Positions 45,370 through 55,594 of a stretch of DNA of 64,000 bases are shown here, in pieces. How positions within the stretch are numbered: position 1 is the stretch's first letter; every line of letters starts with the position of its first letter. Source of the stretch: Bacteroidales bacterium (lineage in GTDB: Bacteria > Bacteroidota > Bacteroidia > Bacteroidales > G3-4614); NCBI GenBank assembly GCA_015061035.1, contig SUXK01000002.1, positions 246,292 through 310,291 of the forward strand, given 5' to 3'. The position numbers and the translations under genes were made by a program. The notes under the pieces were generated by a model. It saw only the letters and a program-made list of their open reading frames with translations, did not search any database and was not told the origin of the DNA.

Positions 45370-46389
45370 TTATATCTCTACTCGTGAAAACGATGGTGCA
45401 TCTATATCGCAATACTCTCCATCGATAAATTTATAATACCCTGTTATTGCAACCATTGCTGCATTATCGGTTGTAAACGAAAATTTAGGAAGATATACAT
45501 TCCATCCATATTTTTTTGCATGATGAGCAAATGCCTCTCTTACCGCCGAATTTGCCGATACGCCTCCTGCAACCGCCACCTCTTTTATTCCTGTTTGCTT
45601 TACTGCTTTACGAAGTTTACCCATTAATATCTCCACAATAGTGGTTTGCAATGATGCTGCTAAATCATTCTTGTTTTTTTCGATAAAATCGGCATCTTTT
45701 GCCAATTCATCGCGTAATAAATATAGAAACGAAGTTTTCAATCCACTGAAACTATAATTCAAATCAGCAATGTGAGGTTTATTGAAGATAAACTTTTTAG
45801 AATCTCCCTCTTTTGCCAACTTGTCTATTATTGGCCCTCCTGGATAACCCAATCCCATAACTTTGGCACATTTGTCAAATGCCTCACCTGCTGCATCATC
45901 AATGGTTTGACCTATAACCTCCATTTTATTATAGGCTTCAACTTTTATTATTTGTGAGTTTCCGCCAGATACAAGAAGACATAAAAATGGATATTTGGGT
46001 GCTGTATCCTGATCAGGTGTCTCTTTTATAAAGTGAGCCAACACATGTGCTTGCAAGTGATTTACATCTACAAGAGGAATACCTAATGACAATGCCAATC
46101 CTTTTGCAAAGGAGTTACCAACTAAAAGCGAGCCCATCAAGCCAGGACCTCGTGTAAATGCCACGGCCGAAATATCTTCTTTTTGTAATCCACTTCTCTT
46201 GATTGCCTCAGATACAACAGGGACTATATTTTGTTGATGTGCTCGCGATGCCAACTCGGGGACTACTCCTCCGTATGACTCGTGAACTGCTTGACTTGCT
46301 ATTACATTTGACAACAAAACGCCATCGCTAATTACTGCTGCTGATGTGTCGTCACATGATGATTCTATGCCTAATATTGTTATACTCAT
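45370..46389 (-). CDS. tsaD: tRNA threonylcarbamoyladenosine transferase TsaD
   Basis: A 339-residue ASKHA-fold enzyme that attaches threonylcarbamoyl to A37 of ANN-decoding tRNAs. Motifs are ILGIESSCDDTSAAV, the metal-binding ELASRAHQQNI histidines, GPGLMGSLLVG, CLLVSGGNSQI, GGVSANSAVREAF and FTTDNAAMVAI. Length is normal. It is the first gene of the tsaD-M48-cinA operon and is divergent from tamB. A minus-strand TAAATTTG box lies at 46413-46420. Confidence 0.96.
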   Translation of the reverse strand: MSITILGIESSCDDTSAAVISDGVLLSNVIASQAVHESYGGVVPELASRAHQQNIVPVVSEAIKRSGLQKEDISAVAFTRGPGLMGSLLVGNSFAKGLALSLGIPLVDVNHLQAHVLAHFIKETPDQDTAPKYPFLCLLVSGGNSQIIKVEAYNKMEVIGQTIDDAAGEAFDKCAKVMGLGYPGGPIIDKLAKEGDSKKFIFNKPHIADLNYSFSGLKTSFLYLLRDELAKDADFIEKNKNDLAASLQTTIVEILMGKLRKAVKQTGIKEVAVAGGVSANSAVREAFAHHAKKYGWNVYLPKFSFTTDNAAMVAITGYYKFIDGEYCDIDAPSFSRVEI

Positions 46390-46412
46390 AAGTAATATTT
46401 AAAATATGCCTA

Positions 46413-46420
46413 CAAATTTA
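46413..46420 (-). promoter_or_regulatory. -7 box of tsaD operon
   Basis: The minus strand reads TAAATTTG, matching TAnnTTTG, 23 nt before the tsaD ATG. Confidence 0.55.
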
Positions 46421-46463
46421 CTCATTTAAGAGAAATTATTGTTCATATTTTAATCTAAAATCT

Positions 46464-46471
46464 TAAATTTG
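46464..46471 (+). promoter_or_regulatory. -7 box of tamB
   Basis: TAAATTTG with a TTG at 46439-46441, 22 bp upstream. Because a possible TTG start codon at 46469 lies inside this box, the real tamB start must be further downstream (GTG 46499 or ATG 46532). Confidence 0.55.
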
Positions 46472-46498
46472 TATCTTAATATTGAATTTTACTTTATT

Positions 46499-49400
46499 GT
46501 GAGAATACTCTCTTTTATACGAAGGTTTTTTATGTGGTGTATGCTTATATGTGTAGGCATCTACGCTTTGACCCATATATTACTGAGTATCAATTCTATT
46601 CAAAGTAAAATTGCAGACTTCTCAAAAGAGTTCTTATCTTCTTACCTTGAAAGCAATGTTGAGATTGAGAAAATAAGAATATCGCCTTTTAATAAAGTTT
46701 TTATTAACAACATTGTTATTTACGACCTAAAAAACGACACTCTTTTGTACGCCAAAGAGTGCAATGCTTCAATAAAACTTTCGGACTTACTTGATAATAA
46801 GATTACTTTAAACTCGGTGAGTGTATGTGATTTTATAATAAACACCAACAAGGATAGTGTGAGTTCTCCTATCAACGCCAAGTTTTTAATTGACAAACTT
46901 AAACCTAAAAAGAAGAGAGAGAAAGATATTCCAAAAATATCGGTTAATACTCTTCTTCTTCAAAATGGAGCATTTAGATATAATATTTTTAGTTCTCCGT
47001 ATAAAGAGAAGGGTGTTTTTGATAAGAATCATGTTTCGATAGAAAATATTCTTATTAATGCTTCATTAAAGGGTTACACTAAAGACTCGGTAAATGTTAA
47101 TGTCAGAGCATTGAGATTAATGGAGAAATCGGGATTTACTGTAAAAAATATAGCCTTCAAACTTATTGGCAACAGTGAATCTGTTAAACTAAAGAATTTC
47201 TCTTTTGCAAGTAAAAATAGTAATGTATTTATTAAGGAGAATGAAATTTCCATGCCAAAAGATATGGACTTTAAAGAGTTTATGGATTTGGCAGAATTTA
47301 AATTTGAACTTGACAATAGCGAGATTGTTTTATCGGACTTTTCGCCGTTTGTTCCCAAACTTAAAGATTTTCACTCACCAACAAATGTTACGTGTAAAAT
47401 AAATGGTTCGGCAAACCACCTTATTTTAGACACATTAGGTATTAACTACAATGATGGGGGCTTAATAGCATCGGGATATGGTTCAATAGACAACCTGTTT
47501 CCAGAGCCTAAAGATGCCTTTTTATTTGGCAATATGAGTAATCTAAAAATCAATTCCAAATCGGTTATTAACATTTTAAACGATATGGGCATTATATTAA
47601 ATGATTACTCTATTATCAAAAATATCGGATATATATATTTTAATGGCGAAATTTCAGGGTTTGTATCAAAACTTGTTACATACGGAAATGTTAAATCTGG
47701 TATTGGTAATGTTTCTGCCGATATGCTTTTAGAGAGTGATGAGGGCTTAAACTTCAAGGGAGAGATTAAAAGTGATAACCTAAATATTGATAAACTTGTT
47801 CCTAATAAGGGACTTGGCGATGTTGCTTTTGACTTAAAACTGAATGGCAAGCACTCCGACTCTGTTAACAGAGGTAAGGTTGAGGGTGAGATTAATCTTT
47901 TTGAGTACAACAATTACCAATATAACAATATTGCTATAAATGCTCTGTATAACGACAAAGAGTATAATGGTTCGGTGTCGTTAAACGACACAAATATTGT
48001 TCTTAACCTTGATGGTATGATGAACCTATCGGAGAGGAACAAAGAGTTTGCTCTTAAAATAAAGGGTGATAGTATTAGACTAAACGATATTAATCTTACA
48101 AAAAAATATGAAAATTCGGTTTTGAATTTTGACATTGAAGCCAATTTTAAAGGGGACAGGATTGATAATGCAGATGGCCTCATTGCTATAAACAATTTGG
48201 AATTCAAGAATAATGGCTCGGAGTATATTATGGATGGTGCTTATATTGAAGCAAACAACTCTAATACCCCTCAGTATATCGCTCTTGAGTCGGAAATTAT
48301 AGAGGGGCACATTACAGGTAATTATACTTTTAGCTCACTTAAGAATAGTGTTCTTGGTGTACTCTCAGAAGTTATGCCTTCGTTTATTGACAAAGTTGAA
48401 GCTTTGGAAAACAACAATAGTTTTGAATTTGAATTTGTTATTCCTGATACAGAGAATTTGACACGAACTTTGGAACTTCCATTTATGCTTAGTGATAAGA
48501 GCATTATTAATGGATACTACAACGATTCTATTGGTAGATTCAGTATTGTATCGGATTTTCCTGCTTTTTCGATGGGTAAAATTTTCTTGGAAAATAGCAA
48601 TATTGGTATAGAAAAGTTTGGTTCGGCTGTTCAAGCTGGTATAAAATCAACTCACATTACCCCTAAAGGTGCCGAAACTGAGTGGGAGATTGAGGCTATT
48701 GCACTGAATGATAGTTGTAGCGTTGGTATTAATTGGTACAACACTAAAAACAAAAAAGCTTTTAGTGGAGATTTTGCTTCTACAGCCCACTTTATTTCGA
48801 GCGAAGATGGTAATATTATTGATATGGTTATAAAACCATCTTCATTTATTATTAGTGATAGCACCTGGAATATTGCTCCATCAACCATTCACGCCCAAGG
48901 TAAAGAGATTGCTATTCATGACTTTGAAATTTTTAGAAGTAATCAGCACCTCAAGGTTGATGGTGAAATTAGCACTGATAAGGAGAAGTTGCTTAATGTA
49001 AGCCTTAAAGATATTGATCTCTCGTATATTTTTGATGTTCTTAATAGAAGACATATTGTTTTTGGCGGTAAGGCAACTGGCGATGTTAATATTAGTGATA
49101 TATATAGCGGCGGAATGCCCATTATGAATACCAAAGATCTGTTTGTGAAAGACTTCTCTTACAACTATTGTATATTTGGAGATTTAGATGTTGAGAGTAA
49201 ATGGGATGATGTGGAGAAGGCTATATGTTTTGATGGTAATGTATCAAAACCTAATGTTGAAAGGTCAAAAGTTTTTGGTAAAGTTCTTCCTACCCGCGAC
49301 TCATTGTATTTCCATATTGATGCCCACAAACTGGGAGTAGATTTCATACAACCTTTTACTGAAAATATTATGTCGGGTGTTACTGGTATTGTTAGTGGAG

Positions 49401-51037
49401 AGGTTGAGTTGTTTGGTAGATTTAAAGCTCTTAATGTTGTTGCTGACGCATATGCTGAAAATTTCAGTTTTGGTATTGACTACCTTAATACAAGATTCTA
49501 TATTACCGATAGTGTGAAGTTAGACACTAAAGGTGTTTGGGCTAAAAATATTACGATTAGAGATAGTGAAGGCCATACCGGTAAAGTGAATATGGCATTA
49601 GAACATACCAACTTCAAAAATATGAAATATGATATTTCAATGTTTGATATGTCGAACTTCTTGGTATTCAACGTTACCGAAAAGATTAATCCTGTTTATT
49701 ATGGTAAGGTTTTTGGCACTGGAGGAGGTAGAATTTGGGGCAATGCCGATACTACTACCATTGACGTTAATATGATTACCAACCCAAACTCAAATTTTAC
49801 TTTTGTTCTTAGAGATGAGGAAGAGGCAGGAGATTATAAGTTTATTTCGTTTGTTGACAAAGATGCAATTGTTTTAAAAGATGTTGAGGTTGTAACTGAA
49901 CGTCCGTGGGAGAGATATAGTAATATTCAAACTCCCGAAAAGAGACATAAACTTATTATAAATCTACAAATTGATGCTACACGCGATGCTCTTATGAGAA
50001 TGATTATTGACCCCAACACAAACGATCAAATTAATGCTTGGGGTGAAGGTGGCGTGAGAATTGCTTTTGAGACAGGACAAGATCTTAAGATATTTGGTAG
50101 TTATACTGCTGAGAAGGGTAGTTATAGTTTAAATCTGCAAGATATTATTTCAAAAGACTTTATTGTTGACAATGGTAGTACTATAACATTTACTGGAGAT
50201 CCTATGAAAGCAGACTTAAATATTAGTGCTCACTATAATGTTCAGGCAAACTTGCTTGATTTGGACGAGAGTTTTGCTCACGAAAAGGAACTTAACAGAA
50301 CTACCGTTCCTGTTCATACGACATTACTCTTAACTGGAAATTTAAAGCAGCCTGAATTTACTTTTGACTTACTATTCCCTACCCTTTCGCAAAATATATC
50401 GCGAAGGGTTAAGACCATTATAAACTCTGATGATATGATGAACAGACAAGTTCTTTACCTTCTTGCTTTGAACAAGTTTTATACTCCTGAATATATGAGT
50501 GTGAGCGAGAAACGTAGTAACGAATTGGCTGCTGTTGCATCTTCTGCTCTATCATCGCAACTCAATAACATTTTAGGGCAAATTAGCGATAAAGTTAATA
50601 TTGGTACTAATTTCAGAAGTGATAAAGGCGACTTCTCAGATTTGGAGTTTGACCTAATGTTGTCTTCTCAGTTACTTAACAACAGACTTATTTTCAATGG
50701 TAATTTAGGTTATCGCGATAAATCGGTTAGCAACAATAGTTTTATTGGAGACTTTGACTTGGAGTATCTTATAAATAAATCGGGAACTATACGCCTTAAA
50801 GCATATAACCATTATAACGACAAGAACTACTATATTAAATCGGCATTAACTACTCAGGGTGTTGGTTTGATGTTTAAAAAGGATTTTGATAACGCTAAGG
50901 AGATTTTTAAACGCAACCCAGATGATGTGGCTTACGAAAAAGAGCAACGCGACAAACGTAAAAAACGTAGAGAGGAACGAAAGATTAAAAACACTAAAAC
51001 CGAAGAAGAGCCGTTAGAGTCTGAGATTTATGAATAA
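46499..51037 (+). CDS. tamB: TamB-like translocation and assembly module protein
   Basis: A very large (about 1512 residues) envelope protein. From the GTG start it has a short basic N-terminus (RILSFIRRFF), one membrane anchor (about 12-32), then a long run of beta-helical repeats expected to span the periplasm as a hydrophobic groove. The C-terminal TamB domain is recognisable by VHTTLLLTGNLKQPEFTFDL, FPTLSQNISRRVKTI and MNRQVLYLLALNKF. A Lys/Arg/Glu-rich tail (about 1480-1512) is unusual. TamB relatives move lipids or assist outer-membrane protein assembly. ATG 46532 is an alternative start. The gene is divergent from tsaD, a common arrangement in Bacteroidales. Confidence 0.9.
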   Translation: MRILSFIRRFFMWCMLICVGIYALTHILLSINSIQSKIADFSKEFLSSYLESNVEIEKIRISPFNKVFINNIVIYDLKNDTLLYAKECNASIKLSDLLDNKITLNSVSVCDFIINTNKDSVSSPINAKFLIDKLKPKKKREKDIPKISVNTLLLQNGAFRYNIFSSPYKEKGVFDKNHVSIENILINASLKGYTKDSVNVNVRALRLMEKSGFTVKNIAFKLIGNSESVKLKNFSFASKNSNVFIKENEISMPKDMDFKEFMDLAEFKFELDNSEIVLSDFSPFVPKLKDFHSPTNVTCKINGSANHLILDTLGINYNDGGLIASGYGSIDNLFPEPKDAFLFGNMSNLKINSKSVINILNDMGIILNDYSIIKNIGYIYFNGEISGFVSKLVTYGNVKSGIGNVSADMLLESDEGLNFKGEIKSDNLNIDKLVPNKGLGDVAFDLKLNGKHSDSVNRGKVEGEINLFEYNNYQYNNIAINALYNDKEYNGSVSLNDTNIVLNLDGMMNLSERNKEFALKIKGDSIRLNDINLTKKYENSVLNFDIEANFKGDRIDNADGLIAINNLEFKNNGSEYIMDGAYIEANNSNTPQYIALESEIIEGHITGNYTFSSLKNSVLGVLSEVMPSFIDKVEALENNNSFEFEFVIPDTENLTRTLELPFMLSDKSIINGYYNDSIGRFSIVSDFPAFSMGKIFLENSNIGIEKFGSAVQAGIKSTHITPKGAETEWEIEAIALNDSCSVGINWYNTKNKKAFSGDFASTAHFISSEDGNIIDMVIKPSSFIISDSTWNIAPSTIHAQGKEIAIHDFEIFRSNQHLKVDGEISTDKEKLLNVSLKDIDLSYIFDVLNRRHIVFGGKATGDVNISDIYSGGMPIMNTKDLFVKDFSYNYCIFGDLDVESKWDDVEKAICFDGNVSKPNVERSKVFGKVLPTRDSLYFHIDAHKLGVDFIQPFTENIMSGVTGIVSGEVELFGRFKALNVVADAYAENFSFGIDYLNTRFYITDSVKLDTKGVWAKNITIRDSEGHTGKVNMALEHTNFKNMKYDISMFDMSNFLVFNVTEKINPVYYGKVFGTGGGRIWGNADTTTIDVNMITNPNSNFTFVLRDEEEAGDYKFISFVDKDAIVLKDVEVVTERPWERYSNIQTPEKRHKLIINLQIDATRDALMRMIIDPNTNDQINAWGEGGVRIAFETGQDLKIFGSYTAEKGSYSLNLQDIISKDFIVDNGSTITFTGDPMKADLNISAHYNVQANLLDLDESFAHEKELNRTTVPVHTTLLLTGNLKQPEFTFDLLFPTLSQNISRRVKTIINSDDMMNRQVLYLLALNKFYTPEYMSVSEKRSNELAAVASSALSSQLNNILGQISDKVNIGTNFRSDKGDFSDLEFDLMLSSQLLNNRLIFNGNLGYRDKSVSNNSFIGDFDLEYLINKSGTIRLKAYNHYNDKNYYIKSALTTQGVGLMFKKDFDNAKEIFKRNPDDVAYEKEQRDKRKKRREERKIKNTKTEEEPLESEIYE

Positions 51038-51173
51038 TAAAAATGGGGATTATAAGTTTATAATAATCCTAAAAAACAGACTCAGCCTATACAAATTTGA
51101 ATGGGATTATGATCCAGTTTACGCTTATATTTGAAAACAAGATTCAGATATAATAAAAGTCTCAGAATCCTTT

Positions 51174-51239
51174 TTTTCTCATTTACACAATCTATTGGAC
51201 ACTGCCTTTTCTCATTTACACAATCTATTGAACACTGCC
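51174..51239. repeat. 33-bp tandem repeat, two copies
   Basis: Units 51174-51206 and 51207-51239 start with TTTTCTCATTTACACAATCT and differ at a single base. They lie in the 275-bp gap between tamB and the acyl-CoA ligase gene, which otherwise shows no gene. Confidence 0.9.
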
Positions 51240-51250
51240 TTGTATAAATA

Positions 51251-51289
51251 AATGGGGCTAATCAACATTTTTTCTGTGACAGCCCCATT
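51251..51289 (-). terminator. Terminator at end of acyl-CoA ligase operon
   Basis: AATGGGGCT (51251-51259) pairs with AGCCCCATT (51281-51289) around a 21-nt loop. On the minus strand it follows 24 nt after the ligase stop and is followed by TTATTTAT. It might also serve tamB. Confidence 0.6.
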
Positions 51290-51312
51290 GTTTTAAATTT
51301 ATAATAAAGGTA

Positions 51313-53217
51313 TTACTTCAAAGCATCAATGTTTTGTTGGTTATCCAACGTTTTACCTTCGGATGTGTACATATATTTTATACGCTCAGAATAAGCCTTC
51401 TCAATCTTACCGCGTACCATCTTCATTGTACTGTTTATCATCTGATTTTGCTCTGTAAATGGTTCTGCTAATACTGCAAAGCATGATGGTAGCCAACGCT
51501 CAGGAAATTGTCCTTCAAATTCTCCTCCTTTTTTGAATTTGTTTACTGCTGCCTCAATTCTGCGTAGTGCGGCTTTGCGTCCCTCTTCGGTATCTAATGT
51601 TAGTCCATCTTCTGCTATACGGCGTTTTAATTGCTCTTTATTTGGTACTATCAATGCTGTTGTATATGCCGATTGATTGTTATAGAGCATTACTTGATCG
51701 ATGTATGGAGAGTGTTCTACTAACGACTCCTCTATACCTTCTGGACTATATTTCTCTCCGTCACTTGATATTAACAGACTTTTGAAACGCCCTTTTACGT
51801 ATAGTAACCCCTCTTTTGTCATATATCCAAGGTCACCTGTGTATAGGTATCCATCGCGTACTGTTTCTGCTGTTGATTCTGGATTTTTCCAATATCCGGC
51901 CATAACGTTCTCGCCTTTTACTACTATCTCGCCCATCTCTCCAAGTGGTAACTCTTTTCCCTCGCTATCGCATATCTTCAACTCGATTGGTTGTACAAGT
52001 TTTCCTGATGATCCAAAACGGTATAGTTCTGGTCCGTTTGATGAGATTACTGGTGTTGCCTCAGATAGTCCGTATCCTTGGAACATAGGAATTCCTACTC
52101 CTATGTAGAATTTTTGCAGGTCTTTATCTAACAATGCTCCACCCCCAATGAAGAAACGAAGACTTCCTCCAAAGTTTGCTCTTACTTTTGAGAAGATTAT
52201 CTTATCTGCCAACGCTACTAATGGCTTTAACAGATAACGGAATCCTTTGAAATCGAGATTACTATCACCATAGTAGATTTGTGTTACCTTCATTCCATAT
52301 TTGAAGAGTTTCCATGTTAGGCGTCCTTTTGCTCTGATTCCTTGCTCTATGTTCTTTTTGAATGTTTTTGCCAATGCTGGTACACTCAAAATAAAGTGTG
52401 GTTTAACCTCGCGGATGTTTAATGGTATGTTTTTTAATGACTCTAATGGATTGCGACCTACTTGTACTGTTGCTACGGTTGCTCCTTTACTCATCATTAT
52501 ATAGAATCCTACTACATGGGCAAAGCAGTGATCAAGTGGTAATATAATTAGTGTTCGCCATGTTTCATCTATTCCTACCAATGTTAATGCTTGTTCTACA
52601 TTTGCAGTATAGTTGCGGTGCGTTAACACAACGCCTTTGGGGTCGGCTGTTGTTCCGCTTGTGTAGGTTATTGTTGCGTAATCATCGTTTTCTATTGAAT
52701 TGGCTACTGTTTTAAACTCTTCAAGAGTGTGCGTTGATAGATATTTATCTCCCATCTCCAAAACCTCTTGCAGGGCTATCTCTTTTTCTTTGTAACTCTC
52801 TTGAGCATCAAATACTATTACTTTTTCTACTTGGGGTAGTTGATCTATTATTTGACGTACTTTTTTGAGTTGATTACCAGATACCATGATGTATTTTACA
52901 TCACCATGTATTAGACGGAATAGCAAATCGTTGCTCTCCTCTAACTTTATTGACAATGGCACATTGATTGCTCCTGCATAAAACATTGCCAACTCTCCAA
53001 TTATCCACATATTGCGACCTTCGCTCAACAAAGCCATTGTGTCGCCTTTCTTAACACCTAAGGCTTGAAGTCCTGCTCCTAATTGATATACTTGCTCTTT
53101 TACTTGTAAATATGTTGTGGGGGCAAACTCTTTTCCTGTTTTCTCTAATAAAAATGTATTGTTCGGGTATAGTTTTACTGACTCCTCAAACAAATCAACT
53201 AATGTTCTCTTTATCAT
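51313..53217 (-). CDS. fadD: Long-chain fatty acid-CoA ligase
   Basis: A 634-residue AMP-binding enzyme that activates fatty acids to acyl-CoA at the membrane. The P-loop is ATITYTSGTTADPKGVVLTH, followed by the acyl-CoA synthetase motif FQGYGLSEATPVISSNG, GEIVVKGENVMAGYWKNPE and YLYTGDLGYMTKEGLLYVKG. The C-terminal linker with RFKSLLISSDGEKYSPEGIE is typical of the long-chain acyl-CoA synthetase group common in Bacteroidetes. It is the last gene of the GT5-like, DUF4270, fadD run and is followed by a hairpin terminator. Confidence 0.9.
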   Translation of the reverse strand: MIKRTLVDLFEESVKLYPNNTFLLEKTGKEFAPTTYLQVKEQVYQLGAGLQALGVKKGDTMALLSEGRNMWIIGELAMFYAGAINVPLSIKLEESNDLLFRLIHGDVKYIMVSGNQLKKVRQIIDQLPQVEKVIVFDAQESYKEKEIALQEVLEMGDKYLSTHTLEEFKTVANSIENDDYATITYTSGTTADPKGVVLTHRNYTANVEQALTLVGIDETWRTLIILPLDHCFAHVVGFYIMMSKGATVATVQVGRNPLESLKNIPLNIREVKPHFILSVPALAKTFKKNIEQGIRAKGRLTWKLFKYGMKVTQIYYGDSNLDFKGFRYLLKPLVALADKIIFSKVRANFGGSLRFFIGGGALLDKDLQKFYIGVGIPMFQGYGLSEATPVISSNGPELYRFGSSGKLVQPIELKICDSEGKELPLGEMGEIVVKGENVMAGYWKNPESTAETVRDGYLYTGDLGYMTKEGLLYVKGRFKSLLISSDGEKYSPEGIEESLVEHSPYIDQVMLYNNQSAYTTALIVPNKEQLKRRIAEDGLTLDTEEGRKAALRRIEAAVNKFKKGGEFEGQFPERWLPSCFAVLAEPFTEQNQMINSTMKMVRGKIEKAYSERIKYMYTSEGKTLDNQQNIDALK

Positions 53218-53259
53218 CTTTTTTATAAAATTAAAGGGAGGTTATGCCTCCCTATTATA

Positions 53260-54720
53260 TTAGTATTCTATTGTGCTATATATAAACCTTATATCTATAT
53301 TTTTTGAATCAATCTGTGCAAATTTTGGTGCTTGTAAATATGGATATACTGCTGTTATTTCTCCTTCAGAGTCGGTTGATACCCCCACTGGAACCAAAAT
53401 CATTTGCGAATCGGTACGATACTCATCCTCCTCTCCATTGTTGGGATTGTTCTTTATTATATTTGTTATATAAGATTGTATGTTACCAAAATCATACGAA
53501 CGCGTTGCAGAACTATATTTTGCTATAAAGAAGTTTGTTTTGTCGGGTAACATCCTCTCATAAAAAAAGATATTTGGTGTTACATGCTTTGTCTTATTAT
53601 CTACATATATGTTTCCGTCAACACGCATTAACAACAGATATGGCGGTGGAGTTATCTCGTATGCATTATCTTCGGTAAAATAAACGGGAATATTTAGTGT
53701 TACCGCATTCAATAATCCCATTACTCCGGGCTGTGTTGTTGTCTCTTTAAATTTCTTTATTATATCGTTAACTGGCAAAGTTATTCTTACGTTATATCCT
53801 AAAGGTGTTGTTAATATGGGATTTGAGTTATTTGCTAATTGTGTTACCTCTTCTGCCCAATCAACACTCATGTGGTTTACAGATTCTACCTCGTTGGTTG
53901 ATACAAAAATTGGTGTTGTTTTCTTTATCTCCTTTTTTACTCCGTCAACAGAGGCTACTTCGCCATGCACGTTATATACATAACTTCTATGGTATATATC
54001 AACTGTTGTTGTATATACTCGTACTATGGCTCCTCCTCCATAATTATTTGTTATATACAAACCTGGAAGGTAGTTTGTTAATTGTTCATCAGAAGGATAC
54101 TCTTTGAAACTTTTGTATAGTTTAAAGAAATCCTCAGCCCACTCCTTTGAGGTTAGTCCATCACGCGAAATGGGAACTATTACTGTTACTGTATCGGCCG
54201 TTACATTTGAGGGAGTTGATGTATATACTTTTTCTCCTAATTTTATTTTAAAGTCACAAAAATCTGCTGGATTTACATTGGTATATACTGTATCTGTTTT
54301 TTGCGAACTTAATGTTTTGTTTAACTGATATGCAGCAACTTGCATTGGGGCTCTGTCGTCTCCTGTTGTTTGATTTACCAAAAACTTTATTGTTATGGCC
54401 ATAGAGTCTAACATCCCTGTCTTTACCAAATTGGTATCAAATGCTGCAATGTATCTTAACTCAGTAAGGTAGTCACTCTTTACCTCTCCAAACTTGGGTA
54501 TCTTTATATCCCCAAGCATATGGTATTGAGCCCTATTTACTGCATAATTTACAAGGGTTGAATATAAAGAATCCGATTCCGCTGTGAAACGCAACGATGA
54601 ATCGGAATGTATCTCTACTTCTGTATAGTCTAAAGATGCTCCTATCTCATCGTTATTATCGTAACACGATGTTACAGAAAGAACAATGAGTAACAAAAAT
54701 AGATATAATATATTTCTCAT
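53260..54720 (-). CDS. DUF4270 family lipoprotein
   Basis: A 486-residue lipoprotein (signal MRNILYLFLLLIVLSVTSC, acylated Cys19). The mature start CYDNNDEIGASLDYTEVEIHSD and the later FAEDFFKLYKSFKEYP-type segments place it in the DUF4270 family of Bacteroidetes surface lipoproteins of unknown function. The sequence is mostly beta-strand-like and soluble after the anchor. It lies 10 bp after the GT5-like gene and 42 bp before the acyl-CoA ligase gene. The same DUF4270/glycogen-synthase-like neighbourhood recurs in Bacteroidales as I recall. Confidence 0.85.
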   Translation of the reverse strand: MRNILYLFLLLIVLSVTSCYDNNDEIGASLDYTEVEIHSDSSLRFTAESDSLYSTLVNYAVNRAQYHMLGDIKIPKFGEVKSDYLTELRYIAAFDTNLVKTGMLDSMAITIKFLVNQTTGDDRAPMQVAAYQLNKTLSSQKTDTVYTNVNPADFCDFKIKLGEKVYTSTPSNVTADTVTVIVPISRDGLTSKEWAEDFFKLYKSFKEYPSDEQLTNYLPGLYITNNYGGGAIVRVYTTTVDIYHRSYVYNVHGEVASVDGVKKEIKKTTPIFVSTNEVESVNHMSVDWAEEVTQLANNSNPILTTPLGYNVRITLPVNDIIKKFKETTTQPGVMGLLNAVTLNIPVYFTEDNAYEITPPPYLLLMRVDGNIYVDNKTKHVTPNIFFYERMLPDKTNFFIAKYSSATRSYDFGNIQSYITNIIKNNPNNGEEDEYRTDSQMILVPVGVSTDSEGEITAVYPYLQAPKFAQIDSKNIDIRFIYSTIEY

Positions 54721-54730
54721 AATTTATTTT

Positions 54731-55540
54731 TTAGAGAGAGATTTTTTCATACAAATTGATATACTCCTCTATCATCTCTTCTTTTTGATATGGCAGATAG
54801 ATTTTATCTAAACTTGCTGCATACTCTCCTATTGAGGCATCTGAATTTTCTGACGCAGATGCTACTGCATCAGAGAATGTTGTAGCTAATTTTAATACCT
54901 CTTTATGTGTAAATTCAGTATTTGAGTCAATTCCTAAATCCGAGACATCTATACCATCCATTGAGAGTTTTTCTACCAGACTACTACTCCATGGTGTTGT
55001 AAATTCATTGGCATAATCAGAGTAGACTATTTTTGTATCTCGGAATATTGGATCGTCACTATAATTTTTCTTTAGGTATAATGGTGTTAAGGCGGTTAAA
55101 CTTCCATGACAATGGATTACATCAGGTATCCATCCCATTTTACGGACAGTTTCAATAACTCCTCTTGCCATAAATATTGCTCGTTCATCATTATCAGCAT
55201 ATTCATTACCCTCTTTGTCAGACATTACTCCTCTTTGCAAGAAATAATCTTCATTTACCAAGAAGAATACCTGAATTCGGGTTGAAGGCATTGATGCAAC
55301 TTTTATTATTAGTGGATGATCTGTATCATCAATTATAATGTTAACTCCTGACAATCGTTGAACTTCGTGTAATTGATTTCTACGTTCATTAACAACCCCA
55401 TAACGAGGCATAAAAGTACGAGGCTCGCACCCCTTCTCTTGCAACTTTAATAATAAATTGCGAGTTTGTTCTGACATCTCAGACGATGGCAAATAGGGAC
55501 ATACTTCTTGTGCTACGATTAGTACTCTTTTTTTCTCCAT
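54731..55540 (-). CDS. Glycogen synthase-like protein, N-terminal GT5 lobe only
   Basis: A 269-residue protein equivalent to only the first (acceptor-side) Rossmann lobe of glycogen or starch synthases. It has the start VLIVAQEVCPYLPSSEMSEQ, FMPRYGVV, FFLVNEDYF and PDVIHCHGSLTALTPLYL. The ADP-glucose-binding KTGGL motif of true GlgA is missing (SSEMSEQ stands in its place), and the second, donor-binding lobe is absent. It is therefore unlikely to be a full glycogen synthase and may be regulatory or act on something else. It is the first gene of a minus-strand operon with DUF4270 and fadD, and is divergent from panC. Confidence 0.8.
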   Translation of the reverse strand: MEKKRVLIVAQEVCPYLPSSEMSEQTRNLLLKLQEKGCEPRTFMPRYGVVNERRNQLHEVQRLSGVNIIIDDTDHPLIIKVASMPSTRIQVFFLVNEDYFLQRGVMSDKEGNEYADNDERAIFMARGVIETVRKMGWIPDVIHCHGSLTALTPLYLKKNYSDDPIFRDTKIVYSDYANEFTTPWSSSLVEKLSMDGIDVSDLGIDSNTEFTHKEVLKLATTFSDAVASASENSDASIGEYAASLDKIYLPYQKEEMIEEYINLYEKISL

Positions 55541-55586
55541 TATGCTGCTTATTTTTATATTTTCGGCTCCTTATTTTTTCACGTTG

Positions 55587-55594
55587 CAAAGATA
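55587..55594 (-). promoter_or_regulatory. -7 box of GT5-like operon
   Basis: The minus strand reads TATCTTTG, 46 nt before the ATG at 55540. Confidence 0.6.

Noticed and set aside
46469..46498. TTG start for tamB
   Set aside because: The TTG lies inside the TAAATTTG promoter box, so it cannot be in the transcript; GTG 46499 or ATG 46532 is preferred.
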